Shown one piece after another: positions 13,401 through 25,100 of a DNA stretch of 64,000 bases (positions are counted from its first letter, which is position 1; each line of letters starts with the position of its first letter). Below the pieces are notes generated by a model. It had not been told where the DNA came from and made no database searches. It saw nothing but the letters and a program-made list of their open reading frames with translations. Origin of the DNA: Bradysia coprophila (lineage: Eukaryota; Arthropoda; Insecta; Diptera; Sciaridae); the NCBI RefSeq assembly GCF_014529535.1, contig NW_023503375.1, forward strand, positions 4,151,620 through 4,215,619, written 5' to 3'. The translations under genes and the position numbers were made by a program.

Positions 13401-14328
13401 CATCAATATCCTTGAAATACATATGTGCCATCTTATTTGCATGCACAACAACAACAAAAATAAATCTGCATTTTGCTCGTCGACTTTCTAAGGCCCTTAA
13501 CAAAGACAAATTTCGTATTGGTCGTTCAAAGCACAACAAGGCGAATAAAATCTTACATGTCCAGTGAATGGTTTCGTCAGGCAACATTCGGTAAAATCTA
13601 AATGACCTGTTATGAGGAACCGTGGAATGCTTATCCGCTCTTTGGCAGTTTTCTGTAGAGTCTCCGGGCTAATCGAAAAGTTAACTTCGGTTGTTGGACA
13701 TTTCGGAATCGGCTGAAAGTGGATTCGGTGCGAAACTAGTTGTAAATTGTAAACATATATTCCGGAAGTATTACCTTGTATTGTATGACAAACTGCTGCG
13801 ACTTTTGTATACTTTTAGCGAGGAAACTTCTTTTCAATTCACACTTGAGCAAGTAGTTTACGTTCACAAACACGCCATGGTATGTTTCATACAGTTTGGG
13901 CTCTTTGGCCGCCTTCAGCCGAAACTCGAATCTAACCTCGGTAAGTCCTGCATTTAACTTGCCCGCTGGGACATTGTTTGTTTGGTTGCTCAACAACGGA
14001 ATCGGCTGCAATTATAACCAAGGTATTGAGCTATAACAATCGGGGACCTCAACTAAATAGATTCTAACCTTCACTGAATTAGAAAATGCTTCGAACAGCC
14101 CTACATTCTTGCTACTCATCAACAGATTCACGGTTCCTTCTGCCGAAATGTTTATGCCATCATGTTTCGTCTCACCAGCACAGTTTATTTGAATGACGCC
14201 GGCAAGAACATCCTGTAAATTGATAATGGATGGTTGAGGTGTCTCATATAAACGTCGAAGTGTCTATCTACCCCTTCATTATAGATTTTATTCGGTTTAT
14301 TTAACTTAATTTCAACAGTAATTGACAT
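10449..14328 (-). CDS. Vps26C: VPS26C (DSCR3) arrestin-like subunit of the retriever complex
   Basis: VPS26C is the cargo-binding, arrestin-fold subunit of retriever (with VPS35L and VPS29), which recycles membrane cargo from endosomes. Exons on the minus strand: 14328-14272 (start MSITVEIKLNKPNKIYNEG), 14212-14069, 14005-13775, 13712-13607, a missing short exon, 11255-11033 and 10534-10449. Family signatures are unmistakable: AEGTVNLLMSSK, LYETYHGVFVNVNYLLKCE, VNFSISPETLQ, then QLVRVETCGCAEGYSRDATE and IPIYMIFPRLFTCPTL, and the C terminus EFEVNLVVIFQDDYLVTENF. Phases of the found exons agree. Between 13607 and 11255 the family has about 17 more residues (phase 1 to phase 0), so a small exon should exist in this 2.3-kb intron but I did not find it. 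That intron holds the repeat at 12536-13070. A poly(A) signal lies at 10372-10377 on the minus strand. Confidence 0.92.
12536..13070. repeat. Minisatellite-bearing element inside a VPS26C intron
   Basis: The core at about 12809-12972 repeats variants of TATTGGTGACTGTTGG and ACGTCTATTGG. Inverted versions (CCAATAGACACCAA) occur at 12537-12570 and 13020-13040. It ends with GGGACAAGATTTGCTCGCG, and the same end recurs at about 30773. This suggests a mobile foldback element with internal repeats. No coding capacity. Confidence 0.5.
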
Positions 14329-14542
14329 TGTTGTTAAATTTTGTGTACGAGAATGACATTTGACAGATGTTTTCGTAACCAGGAGTACCAACGGTAAATC
14401 ATCAAATTAACGGAGCCGTTTTAAATCGAAAGACTTTCCATTTGATATCTTCGACGATATTGGTAAGTTTCTCAATGGGCTTTAAGCTATAGCATGTTTT
14501 AGGGACTTGATCAATGAAAAACAAATTAAAGAACGAAAAGGC

Positions 14543-15685
14543 TATTCGCACAAAGTGCGATTAGTCTTTATTTACAAGATGTTTGTAGAAGAGAGTGTTG
14601 CTTCCTTTTACAAAGTGTTTGTAGAGTAAAGTGGTGCTTATTTTTACAAAGTGTTTATAGAAAAGAGTGATTGCTTCTTTTTAGAAAGTGTTTGTAGAAG
14701 AGAGTGCTGCCATCTTTTACAAAGTGTTTGTAGAAGTGAGTGTTGCTTCCTTTTACAAAGTGTTTGTAGAAGTGAGTGCTGCTTCCTTTTACAAAGTGTT
14801 TATAGAAAAGAGTGATTGCTTCTTTTTAGAAAGTGTTTGTAGAATAGAGTGCTGCCATCTTTTACAAAGTGTTTGTAGAAGTGAGTGTTGCTTCCTTTTA
14901 CAAAGTGTTTGTAGAAGAGAGTGCTGCCATCTTTTACAAAGTATTTGTTGAGTAGTGTGCTGCTTCCTTTTACAAAGTTTTTGTAGAAGATAGTGTTGCT
15001 TTGTTTTACAAGAGGTCTGTAGAAGAGAGTGTTGCTTCCTTTGACAAAGAGTTTGTAGAGTAGAGTGTTGCTTCCTTTTACAAAGTGTTTGTAGATGATA
15101 GGGATTACTTCCTTTTACAAAGTGTTTGTAGAAGATATTGTTGATTCCTTTTACAAAGTGTTTGTAGAAGAAAGCGCTGCTTTCTTTTTAAAAGTGTTTG
15201 TAAAGGAGTGTGCTGCTTCCTTTTACAAAGTCTAGATAAGAATTTCTAGAGAAGAATGCTGCTTCCTTTTAAAAATGTTTGTAGAAGTGAGTGCTGCTTT
15301 CTTTTACAAAGTGTTTGCAAAGTAGAGTGTTGCTTCCTTTTACAAAGTGTTTGTAGAGGAGATTGATGCTTCCAAAGTGTTTGTAGAAAGTATTTGAAGA
15401 CGAGAATGTTGAAAATGTTTGTAGAAGAGAATGATTATGTCAAAACATAATACGAAACATAAACGGTTAGTATCATTAACTACATCATTCGAAGCTTTTC
15501 AGTCGAAAAGTGCGAATAGGGAAATAAAGACTAATCGCACTTTGTGCGAATATTCAAATAAAGACTAACGGCACTTTGTGTTAGACTTTATTTGACTATT
15601 CGCTCAAAGTGCGATTAGTATTTATTTGACTATTCGCACAAAGTGCGATTAGTCTTTATTTGACCATTCGCACTTTGTTCGGTTA
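14543..15685. repeat. 36-bp minisatellite flanked by ATTCGCACAAAGTGCG repeats
   Basis: From about 14573 to 15400 there are roughly 23 imperfect copies of a 36-bp unit containing ACAAAGTGTTTGTAGAAG and GTGCTGCTTCC. Immediately left (14543-14572) is ATTCGCACAAAGTGCG followed by ATTAGTCTTTATTT. Immediately right (15500-15685) are four or more copies of the same unit in both orientations. The short palindrome CGCACAAAGTGCG is therefore at both edges of the array, as if the array were the interior of one mobile element. Frames read through it are periodic and not a gene. Confidence 0.7.
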
Positions 15686-15865
15686 GTACCTACCATTAAA
15701 GAACTGCATTGTATTCGGAAGTTCGTGAGCGTTTCAAGAGTTTTACATTTTATGTATTGGACTCATACATTAGTATTTTTGAGAACACAAATATTTTTTG
15801 TTCATTACAACAGAGAGGGTATTTCAGATTTGTTTAAACAAATGTGTTAGAATGAACTCAGGTTG

Positions 15866-16035
15866 ATCATGTCCGGAGCGATAGCGGAGGACTTGACGCA
15901 GTCTAACTTCCAAAAAAAGAACGAAGAAAATTTTTTGAGACGCGGCAACTATCATGTCCGGAGCGATAGCGGAGGACTTGACGCAGTCTAACTTCCAAAA
16001 AAAGAACGAAGAAAATTTTTTGAGACGCGGCAACT
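15866..16035. repeat. 85-bp exact tandem duplication
   Basis: Two head-to-tail copies of 85 bp, each starting ATCATGTCCGGAGCGATAGC, meet at 15950/15951 with no difference that I could see. Near-identity implies a recent duplication. It does not carry a gene. Confidence 0.8.
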
Positions 16036-16257
16036 ATATATAGGCGAGAATTTAAGTTTCTTTCCTTTGGCCTGTATCACCACAAATCCTATTCTATCTT
16101 ATTCGCGCTTCAAATACGAGCAAAACGAGCTATCACTCGACTATGTAACTTTAAAATTGCCGGAGATACATCGTTTTGAAGTTGGTCATTTTGATAGAAA
16201 ATGCACCAAATTAACGTTTTCCAAACAATCAAAATCTTTCAACTTACTCTGTATGTT

Positions 16258-16291
16258 TCTATCTGTCTATCTGTCTATCTGTCTATCTATC
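16258..16291. repeat. TCTG/TCTA tetranucleotide microsatellite
   Basis: About eight tetranucleotide units of the type TCTG/TCTA, followed at once by CGATCTCGGAAACTAGTCAG and an AT-rich tail. A similar arrangement (TCCGTCTGTCCGTCTG, then an AACTTGAGTAAAACGC stretch) occurs at 19520. Such microsatellite-plus-tail blocks are common inside insect transposons. Confidence 0.6.
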
Positions 16292-16660
16292 GACGGTCGA
16301 TCTCGGAAACTAGTCAGCCAATCTCCATGAAATTTTGCAGGAACCTCAGGGTGGGCATAAAAATGAAAATGTGATACGCCACTACCCCAGGAAAAACCAG
16401 AATTTTGTTTTATTGGCCTCGAAGTGGTTTCTGAGTGTGGTTTTCGAGGGTCGGGAACGCGTTTTCAGCTGTAGATCAGCTGTATTGAAACCTGCAGGGG
16501 CGTGTGACCCATCAAATGAAAGGTATTCGCCACACGAATCGAACAAAAAAATAATTAGAAAAATTGGTGCAGATTTGGTTGAGCTAGAGTGGTCAGAGTG
16601 ACCAAATTTTGAGCTACTCGAGCGTAGGATGAAAGGACTAATATTTTTTGGCTTATGAGA

Positions 16661-16940
16661 GATAGAGATTTACTTTCTTCGGCAAAGTCTCAGAGTTTTA
16701 CGAGCAGAACACATTGGCATAGGTGAAAAATGTCGAAAGTTGGAAATGGGTGGGTCAATTATGTTTTTAGAGGTATTTCTTGAATGGTGGCAGATAGAGA
16801 GTTACTTTCTTCGGCAAAGTCTCAGAGTTTTACGAGTAGAAAAGAAGGGCATTTGCGAAAAATGTCGAAAGTTGGAAATGGGTGGGTCAATTGGGGTTTT
16901 GGAGATATTTCTTGAATGGTGGCAGATAGAGAATTACTTT
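16661..16940. repeat. 132-bp tandem duplication, about 2.1 copies
   Basis: Units begin GATAGAGATTTACTTTCTTC at 16661, 16793 and (partial) 16925, and contain AAATGTCGAAAGTTGGAAA. Copies differ at several positions. The third copy runs directly into the 18-bp satellite at 16945. Confidence 0.75.
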
Positions 16941-16944
16941 CTTC

Positions 16945-17528
16945 TTCAAATTTTCGAATTTCGTCAAATTTTCGATTTTTGTTAAATTTCGTCAAATTTT
17001 CGAATTTCGTCAAATTTTTTTATTTTCGTCAAATTTTCGATTTTCGTCAAATTTTCGATTTTCGTCAAATTTTCGATTTTCGTCAAATTTTCAAATTTCG
17101 TCAAATTTTCAAATTTCGTCAAACTTTCGAATTTCGTCAAATTTTCGAATTTCGTCCAATTTTCAAATTTCGTCAAATTTTCAAATTTCGTTAAATTTTT
17201 AAATTTCGTCAAATTTTCGAATTTCGTCAAATTTTCGATTTTCGTCAAATTTTCGAATTTCGTCAAATTTTCGAATTTCGTCAAATTTCGTCAAATTTTC
17301 GAATTTCGTCAAATTTCGTCAAATTTTCGAATTTCGTCAAATTTCGTCAAATTTTCGAATTTCGTCAAATTTTCGAATTTCGTCAAATTTCGTCAAATTT
17401 TCGATTTTCTTCAAATTTTCAAATTTCGTCAAATTTTCAAATTTCGTCAAATTTTCAAATTTCGTCAAATTTTCGAATTTTGTCAAATTTTCAAATTTCG
17501 TCAAATTTTCGAATTTCGTCAAATTTTC
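16945..17528. repeat. 18-bp AT-rich satellite (CAAATTTTCGAATTTCGT)
   Basis: About 32 units of CAAATTTTCGAATTTCGT, with single-base variants and occasional shortened 10-bp units (CAAATTTCGT). Because 18 is a multiple of three, long frames are open on both strands, but these are not genes. The GAATTTTGGCGAATTTTGAC blocks inside the MITE at 59260-59732 have a similar composition. Confidence 0.85.
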
Positions 17529-18500
17529 AGGGAATAGTCAACATAGCGGTCACTACACAGCTTACATTACAATTCGGAATCAATGACGCCTTCTCAATGA
17601 TACAAACTTAACGACAAAACGTTGGCCACGTTTGGCTAAAAATGTATATGTTCTCTTCTATGAAAGCGTTTCTACACGTTAAGTTATATAGAATTTAGGT
17701 TTTCATATTATTTGCATTTGTAATGTGTGCAACATTTACAACGATTTTAATAAAAAATTGGAATACGACTTCAAATGTTACTCTTACAATGTTCATAAAC
17801 ATATTTCAAGGTTTCATATGAAGTAATGAATAAATTTATAGATGAAACGATATTTATTGATATCTTTTATTTTTGCATAATTAGTCTAAACATTTTTATG
17901 CTCAAAATAGCGGCAGAATAAAATCATTTGCATACATAGTCCATAACTTAAAAAATTAACAGTGTCACATCTTCACAAGAAGACGTAATATTGCACCAAC
18001 TTCAAAGTAAAATATGGTTTCATTGAGCGGCGTCTTACAACTAATATTGGTATCCTATGGATATAGATCGTAAGTGCGCTAGGTTAGAATGGTCCGGAGC
18101 ACTGAGTATGAGTATACTAGATGCGGCACTGCACATTACGCATTTTATGCAAAGATTACTGTGTAGAGGTAGACTTTACTATTGCGAATTTTGACAACAT
18201 GCACATACTTGAAACATTTCAAATCAAAGATGTGCAAAATTAGCGTAACAAAAAGACTTTTGAAATTTTTGCATATCCTAAAGTGTATAAAAAGAGACAA
18301 AATGTGGAGCCTTGATTATCAACACTATTTTTGTTCACAATTATGGACCATTTCATCATTGGTACGTATTAGCGTGTTACTAAAACAACTTTATGCAACT
18401 CATCCCTTACCAGTCGGCGCACCGCCGCCGACTATTTTAAAACCGGCACACACCTCTAACTTTCGTCAACTTCCGACTTAACTTCTAAAACGACTGATAT

Positions 18501-18710
18501 CCCGGCAAAAACTCTTTCAGAGCAAAGTTGGACGCAGTCTACAGTCTATATGTGTTATAACTTCTAAAACAAGTGATATCGCTAGAGGTGACGCTGTCAG
18601 CGTCGTTACGCAAAAATTGAATTTCACAGCCAATTAATTGAAATTAGAAGTTATAACACATATAGACTGTAGACTGCGTCCAACTTTGCTCTGAAAGAGT
18701 TTTTGCCGGG
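18501..18710. mobile_element. 210-bp palindromic MITE, TIR CCCGGCAAAAACTCTTTC
   Basis: Arms of about 65 nt starting CCCGGCAAAAACTCTTTC at 18501 are repeated in inverted form up to 18710. The loop contains the motifs AAGTGATATCGC and GACGCTGTCAGCGTC. The dinucleotide AT flanks both ends, which could be a 2-bp target duplication but is too short to be convincing. No coding capacity. Confidence 0.65.
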
Positions 18711-19393
18711 ATTAAGATTGATTGATGCGAAATTGATACTGTAATCTAAAGGTGTAGTTTGGGCTTTGTTAAACTGGAATGGAGCAAATGTCACGCATTT
18801 TCCTGTTACAGTAAATAGTTTATCTCTTTCACGAAAATTAAGTGGAAGTCTTATGAACTGAAAAGATAGCCTACCTTCAGGTACGATTTTTTCTAAGATT
18901 GTGGCATAAATTTTCAATCTTCTTATTCTTCAACTTGTGATGTATTTCCTGTTAATAAATTATATTTTGCCATGCAAGAGAGCACTAGCTCGAGATACAA
19001 TTGCTAGTACAGGGTTTATGATGATATTATTTCTTATATTAACAAGTCGTCTACCGAATAAGAGAGCTGTTAAGAGGCATAGGCGCTTTGCTGAAAAGCA
19101 TACATTTGGGCGTTCTTTAAATACTGGATTTTACTTTTGGTGATATCTTTCCATCATAATCTTTTTTGAAAAATGTAGGACCACAATTCCGACCACGAAA
19201 GTGGTAGCCTATGAAAATTAAGTTAAACTGCTCACTTCTCTCAGAGCTGGTCAAACGACTACATCCAAAACTAATTTTTATTTAAAGCTAACAAAGATAT
19301 CATCAAAAATGAAATACGAGACACACAAATGTTTCCGTTATAGGCTACAATTTTAGCTGAGTACCGATTCCTCTTAAAGATCCGGGCTTATTA

Positions 19394-20397
19394 GACCCGT
19401 ACGAAGTACTGGGGTCTTATGCGTTTACGCATAAATCCGTAACACGTCGAATTGGACTCCCTGAGTAAGGGGAAACCTATTGTGGTTGTCTAGAGATGCC
19501 AAATCAGTGAAAAAAAATGTCCGTCTGTCCGTCTGCACGATAACTTGAGTAAAACGCATCCGATTTTGAAAATTCTTTTTTTTCCCGTTTGGTAATGTCA
19601 AAAGACAGGCTAAGTTCGAAGATGAGTGATTTTTGGTCGACCCTTCCCGAGCTGTGGCCCAATAAGTGCTTTACGGTTTTTCGAAGATATCTCCGGACAT
19701 TCAAACGTTACACTTGTACGTCAAATAAAAGGTATTTACAATACCGATCGACAAAAAAAAAGTATGGAAATCGGATGACCGACTCGTGAGTTTGACCCCT
19801 TGGTGTGAAACAGGCACAGGGCGGCAAGCAGTTTTTGCTTGTAGGTCGGCCATATTTCAACACATTTCGTCTGTTTTACCCTTATTAGATAGGTATTGAC
19901 CGTACCAATCAGTTTTTGAAATTATGTTCTCCGGAGCGTGAGCTAGGTCTCTTGGAGTGAGCTCTTATCTGACAACGCGGCCGTACAGTGAACGTGGAGT
20001 ATTTTGTCAATATCTCGAGTAAATTTTGACCGAATTTCATGAATTTGTTTTTGTTTGAAAGGTATTAACGAATGTAAAGCGTCGGTAAAATTTCCGGCCT
20101 CCTAACAAAATGGCTGCCGGTGGCCATATTGGATTTTAATAAAAGTGATATATATTGGGAAAAATGGTACTTTCTGTTAACATAGAAATAATATGTTATG
20201 TGTGTGGGTGTTTCAGGCATTCCATATATGGACATCTGTATATATCTATATTCACCTATATTGAGCTATATACAGGCATATAGAGCTATATAATAGCATA
20301 TTCATCTGTGAAATGTTTATTTATAGGAAAATATAGGTAAATATAGCGGTATATAGCTGTTTAAATAGGAATTTATGAAAGTTGACTTCGTACGGGG
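19394..20397. mobile_element. About 1-kb element bounded by inverted CCCGTACGAAGT
   Basis: The left end reads ACCCGTACGAAGT at about 19395 and the right end ACTTCGTACGGGG at about 20385-20397. The inside holds a TCCGTCTG microsatellite block at 19520, a stretch about quitting the pattern GATATCTCCGGACATTCAAA, and AT-rich ATAGAGCTATATA repeats at 20230-20370. A further TTTCGTACGGGTC occurs at 20551. No transposase was recognised, and the element type is unknown. Confidence 0.4.
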
Positions 20398-20981
20398 CTG
20401 TCTATATTGCCTCCGGCAATTTATTTGTATATGCTAACAAGGCAAAGAGTGGATAATGTAAGTGATATTAAAGGGCGAATAGCTTTTCAGTAGAGAATGA
20501 AGTAAAAGAAATGAAGAGTTTCACAGTAAAGGCTTTTGATACGAATAGGTGTTTCGTACGGGTCGGCGTTAGCTATGTTTCATATTTTGTGTTTGTGTAA
20601 AATGTCGTGCTCTGTTAACGAGAACTAGCATAAACCAGAGCATAATATTTGGGAATTGATTTTGAGAATTTTGGTAATTTCCGAGGTAATTTCAGTGAAT
20701 TTTTTGGAATTTTAGGGAATTTAGAGAATTAATTCAAAAATTTTAAGCTTTCACATCAACAGATTTTCTTGTCAAACGATGTTTTATCTGTGACACAAAT
20801 ACAACAGTCGAGTAACGAACGTGTTCTGTCTCACGCTGTACCAAATAGTGGCAAACCAGCGGTATCGGACAAAATGGAAAAATTGTTTTACAATCTGTAT
20901 ACATAGATGTTTCCAAGTGTTTTATTTTTAGTTGACGTCAATTTTAAATTTAGGCAATGAAAAACTTATTAACAAATATGC

Positions 20982-21236
20982 TATTGGCACCGGGTGCCAA
21001 CAGTCTCTTTATTTTACTGTGGCAAACGGCACCGTATGCCAATAATGCCTTTATAATCTTCTGTTCTTTTATTGTAAAATTAAAAATTTAAGTAGTCAGG
21101 GACGGATGCCATTGACGAAATAAATAAACAAATACTGTGTCTAATGGTACCGGGTGCAAATAGTCTCTTTATTATAATGAGGCTAATCACACCCAGTGCC
21201 ATTAGCCACAGTATAATAAAGACACTATTGGCACTC
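20982..21236. repeat. Inverted repeat with GGCACCGGGTGCCAA palindromes
   Basis: The left block, TATTGGCACCGGGTGCCAA followed by AGTCTCTTTATT, is echoed at 21140-21180 and inverted at 21190-21236 (AATAAAGACACTATTGGCAC). The layout is that of a MITE whose ends are themselves palindromic. No coding capacity and no fixed boundaries. Confidence 0.45.
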
Positions 21237-22135
21237 AATTTAAAAAAGTAGATTGAATATATAGGAAAAATGAAACTTTAAAAATTCGGAGATTTCGAAA
21301 AATAAAGAAGTTTTGCACATAATCGATGGAACGTGAAGGCGTTTTGTTCGATTCTGGGGAGTTCATTCTTTTACGGAATGTAACGTAAACTTTCGATCCT
21401 AGGGAACTCATCTTTTTCACGCGGAGCGAGAACATAAATTAATACAGATATCAAGCAGTGAATTTGAATTGAATTTTAAGCTGAATTTACTAAATGTACT
21501 GTGTTCAATGTGTTTTTACATATTTTTTTTCAAGTTTTAGTGAATTTTTCGGGAATTTAGAGTATTAATACACAAATATTAGGCTCTGTGTACATGTTTT
21601 ACAAAAAACAAATCAAAAGTTATAAAGGCACAGAACAGTAATTTCGAGAGAGTAAATAACCGATTACAGAATGAATGATAAATAAGAAAGGACTGTGAAA
21701 GCAAACATTTCCAGCATAAAAAAACATTGGAAGACAGACGAATAAAAACGCAAACATTTATATGAAGAGGTTGCAATTGGGAATAAGTTTGTCCAATTTT
21801 GTTTACGTTACTATTTCATAAAATGCTTAGACAACAAAATGTTATCGATTGCATGTATGCGTATGCGAGTGCCTTTGAAAATCACATTTCGTAACACAAA
21901 CACTCGAATGCTGAAAATTTCAAATAGCAAACAGACATTGAAATGCGCTCATTAATGGAATCCTTACCTTAAGAACAAATAATGTACTCATGGTATGAAA
22001 AAAAAACAAACGGAAAGAAATAAATTGAAAGAAATGAGGAATTCCTGCGCTTTCTTGAAATGTACATTTTAAAAGAAACAACACATTACCGCACGACCGT
22101 TAAATGTGATAGAATTTTTTAATTTAAAAGTCAAA

Positions 22136-25100
22136 ATGAAAGTACCAACTGTGGGCATTGGTGTCAATGTCACATATCTCCTAATGGATATAAGTAATGA
22201 AATTCGAATGCAATTTATTGCCTCAATTAAACGGACGGTTTTTTTCAGTGAAAAAGTATTTCCTATCGGACGCCAATCTGTATGGAATTATGGTTCTTTA
22301 CGACTACCCTACCAATAGCTCTTTGAGCAGAGAATATTTGTTTAGCATTGAAAATGTTGTCAAAGAATTGAGTCTTGATTACCCAATCGTATTACAATGG
22401 ATTCGAATCGATTCAAGTAATAACGAAGATACTAAAAATTTGTTCCATCGACATGTGGAAACCGGCTGCCAGGTATGAGAGATAATCAAATATTCAAGAA
22501 TAAAATCAAGGGCCCTCTCGATAGAACAAAATGACAGATAAAAATGAAAAATCATCTATTGAATGTGTGTGTGTCGTTTTCGTGTACAGATAGCAACGTA
22601 ACTTGAATTTGACATAATTCAAGTTACCTTGTTTATGCGCGAAGATTTTAAAATTATTATTTCTAACAAAAATGTTACATTGGTCTTCAGATCTTTCAGT
22701 AATTGTTTCAGTGTTCGAATTTGTTTCTTTTGGCGTCGTACTGTTTGTTTCAATCTGTAAATTTCCTTCGCTTGAGCCTTAACTTTCTTCTTGCACAATA
22801 TAATATTCCGTCTGGTAGTTTCTGGGCACATTTCTTCGTCTTCATTGATATCTCCAGGATATCTAACAGTTCGCTTTGTTGTGGAATGAACATTTGAGGT
22901 ATGAACATTTTCTGGTTTTTCGTCGATGGTAATGTTGTCGATTTCCATATTTTCAATGAGTGCAGCAGAGCCTTCATTGAACGGCAAATTGGAAACGGCG
23001 AATTCCTTAACGTTATTCTCTATCGTAAGCTCCATCTGATCGACGATGCTCAGATCCATTTCTTCAATAGATACAATGGAAGCTTGGTCAACATTATTAA
23101 TCGACACTTCAGAATTTGCAACTTCAGAATTCGTAGACATTATTGATTCAACGGACACACCGGAGACAGGTTTTGGTTCTAGATCTAATGACAATCGAAG
23201 AACATCATAGTTTGAGTGTCTGCAGACAAAGGAGAAATTAGAAATTCTGCAATAATGCCAGACGCATAACTATTACTGTAAATGTGGGAAGATGCACGGC
23301 ACCGCTAATTTGTTCAGCATAAATTTTTGACCCACTTTTACAAGATCAGATTCAAGGAAATGAGAACTGCATATTCTTAATCTTTGTTCATCGGTTAATG
23401 TTTGACCAGTTATTACTTTAATAGAATGAAACCAATCCAAGCGTTTATATTCATTCTTTGGGAAACTACAGAAAATCATTTTCATGGTCAAAATAATTTT
23501 TTGCATTGAAAAGTAAAAGGATGTATACATACATACGAATGAAATGATATTTCTTTATTTGATTCTGATAGCTTCCATTGAGAGTTCATGCATTGCTCAA
23601 TACAACATTTTCGGGGCATTTTAATATGCAGAATTTCGATCCAATTTAAATATAAAAATTATTCTTTTACACCTCAAACCAGAACTTCAAAAATGACACG
23701 ATAAATGTACGCATGAAATTGAACGCACTCTACGATTCTTACATTTAAAAAAGGAACAAAGTTGACGTTTTTTTATAGTTGGGTGGGTGAGATGATTTTT
23801 CATTTTTTTCGGCTCATAAATACTCTAGGTACCTCTATGAATAAAATGAATAAATTTCTATACATTCAAGGCAATCATAACAATCACCGAAAATTTGAAT
23901 TTATTTCTGACTATGAAATTCGATATTCAACAAAATTCTACTCAACGAATCAAAGATCGAATGTTTCTCTTCCTTGGTGACCAGTACGTTGACATGGACT
24001 TTTTTCAACATCCTGCTCTTGATAGTTAATTTCTTTAATGTTATTAGAATGGAAACAGTGATAACTTGTTTAAGTTCATTTCAATAGTCTATCCGCATCA
24101 TTTGCTGGTGATTCCATCTACCAATTTTAACGATTCGTTGGATTTGCTAACGCAGAAATTTGTTGGAATTGAAAATAACAAACTGCCACTCATCCTCGAC
24201 ACGTTTTATTTGACGAATTGCACTTTTAGGGTGAACGCTGACTTGTATCCGGATAAATTAGATGATCTTGAAGGTCGAGTGGTTATTGTATCGGCAATAG
24301 AGTACATACCATACACTACTGTAGAACGCAGGGTAAATTAATTTTAGTGTTTTAATCAAAGGGGAAGCCACAACTCAAAATTTGTTTCTTTAAATTCCAC
24401 AAACTTCATTTTCTTTGTATGTCTAACAAATTGTACTAAGTGTTTTCCCCTCGGAATTAGTTTGTAAAAAAACATCTTTAAACGAACGAACAAAGCAAAT
24501 TTATAGTGTTTCTTGGTGACAATTTTTATTTGTTATTATCGGGTTAGTGCAGTAGCCGTAGAAATGCTGTGTCCATGAAAGGTGCACAGGATGTCTTGGG
24601 TGATTTGGATAGCTCTTGGTACCCTGAAAAAGAAAAGTTCGGGTGCCAAGCTGAAATCCTGTCAGTTTTCGGGAAAAGGAAGGGGGAAGTCTGGAGTGCA
24701 CTTTTTAAGTCTTCGACCATTTTCGAATACTCTGAACAAAATATTTCGTATTTGTATGGATGATATCGATAGAGAATTAAATTTCCTAAACCCTAGAAGT
24801 TTTTTCCTGAACATAGGGTGGTCCAAAAATGTGGTCAAAGTGAATAAATATTTTGAAACACCTATTTTTTCACTGTTTTTGTCATATTTCAGATGGAACC
24901 AATGATTGTATGTTTAGATAATTTTCTACAATATTGTTGCCCGGGAAATTCTCTATTCTACAGGGTGGTCCTGAACAATAGTTATGTCACGTTTGAAGAG
25001 AAATAATGATAACAATTTTTAACTAAATTTGTCGCAGAAATGTTGAAGAATGACGATGGAATTATATTTTTTTAATGATTTGTTAAGTATAGCAGGATGT

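Larger units (their letters stand above)
14329..22135. other. Gene-free repeat-rich interval
   Basis: No supported gene. The interval holds a 36-bp minisatellite with related flanks (14543-15685), an 85-bp tandem duplication (15866-16035), a TCTG/TCTA microsatellite (16258-16291), a 132-bp tandem duplication (16661-16940), an 18-bp satellite (16945-17528) and foldback or inverted-end elements at 18501-18710, 19394-20397 and 20982-21236. Open frames over the satellites are by-products of their periods, which are multiples of three. Confidence 0.6.

Noticed and set aside
13220-13587. Overlapping frames on both strands in the VPS26C intron
   Set aside because: Neither contains the missing VPS26C residues or any domain, and phases do not fit the neighbouring exons.
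14688-14951. Frame with a repeated SFYKVFVEVSAA phrase
   Set aside because: Caused by the 36-bp minisatellite; the units drift and the frame is lost in neighbouring copies.
14573-15400. CRISPR-like regular array
   Set aside because: Units are head-to-tail without spacers, and the DNA is clearly eukaryotic.
16982-17522. Long frames reading KFENLTKFENLT or FRQIFEFRQIF over the 18-bp repeat
   Set aside because: The period is a multiple of three, so any stop-free unit gives long frames on both strands. No start context, signal or domain. It is a satellite.
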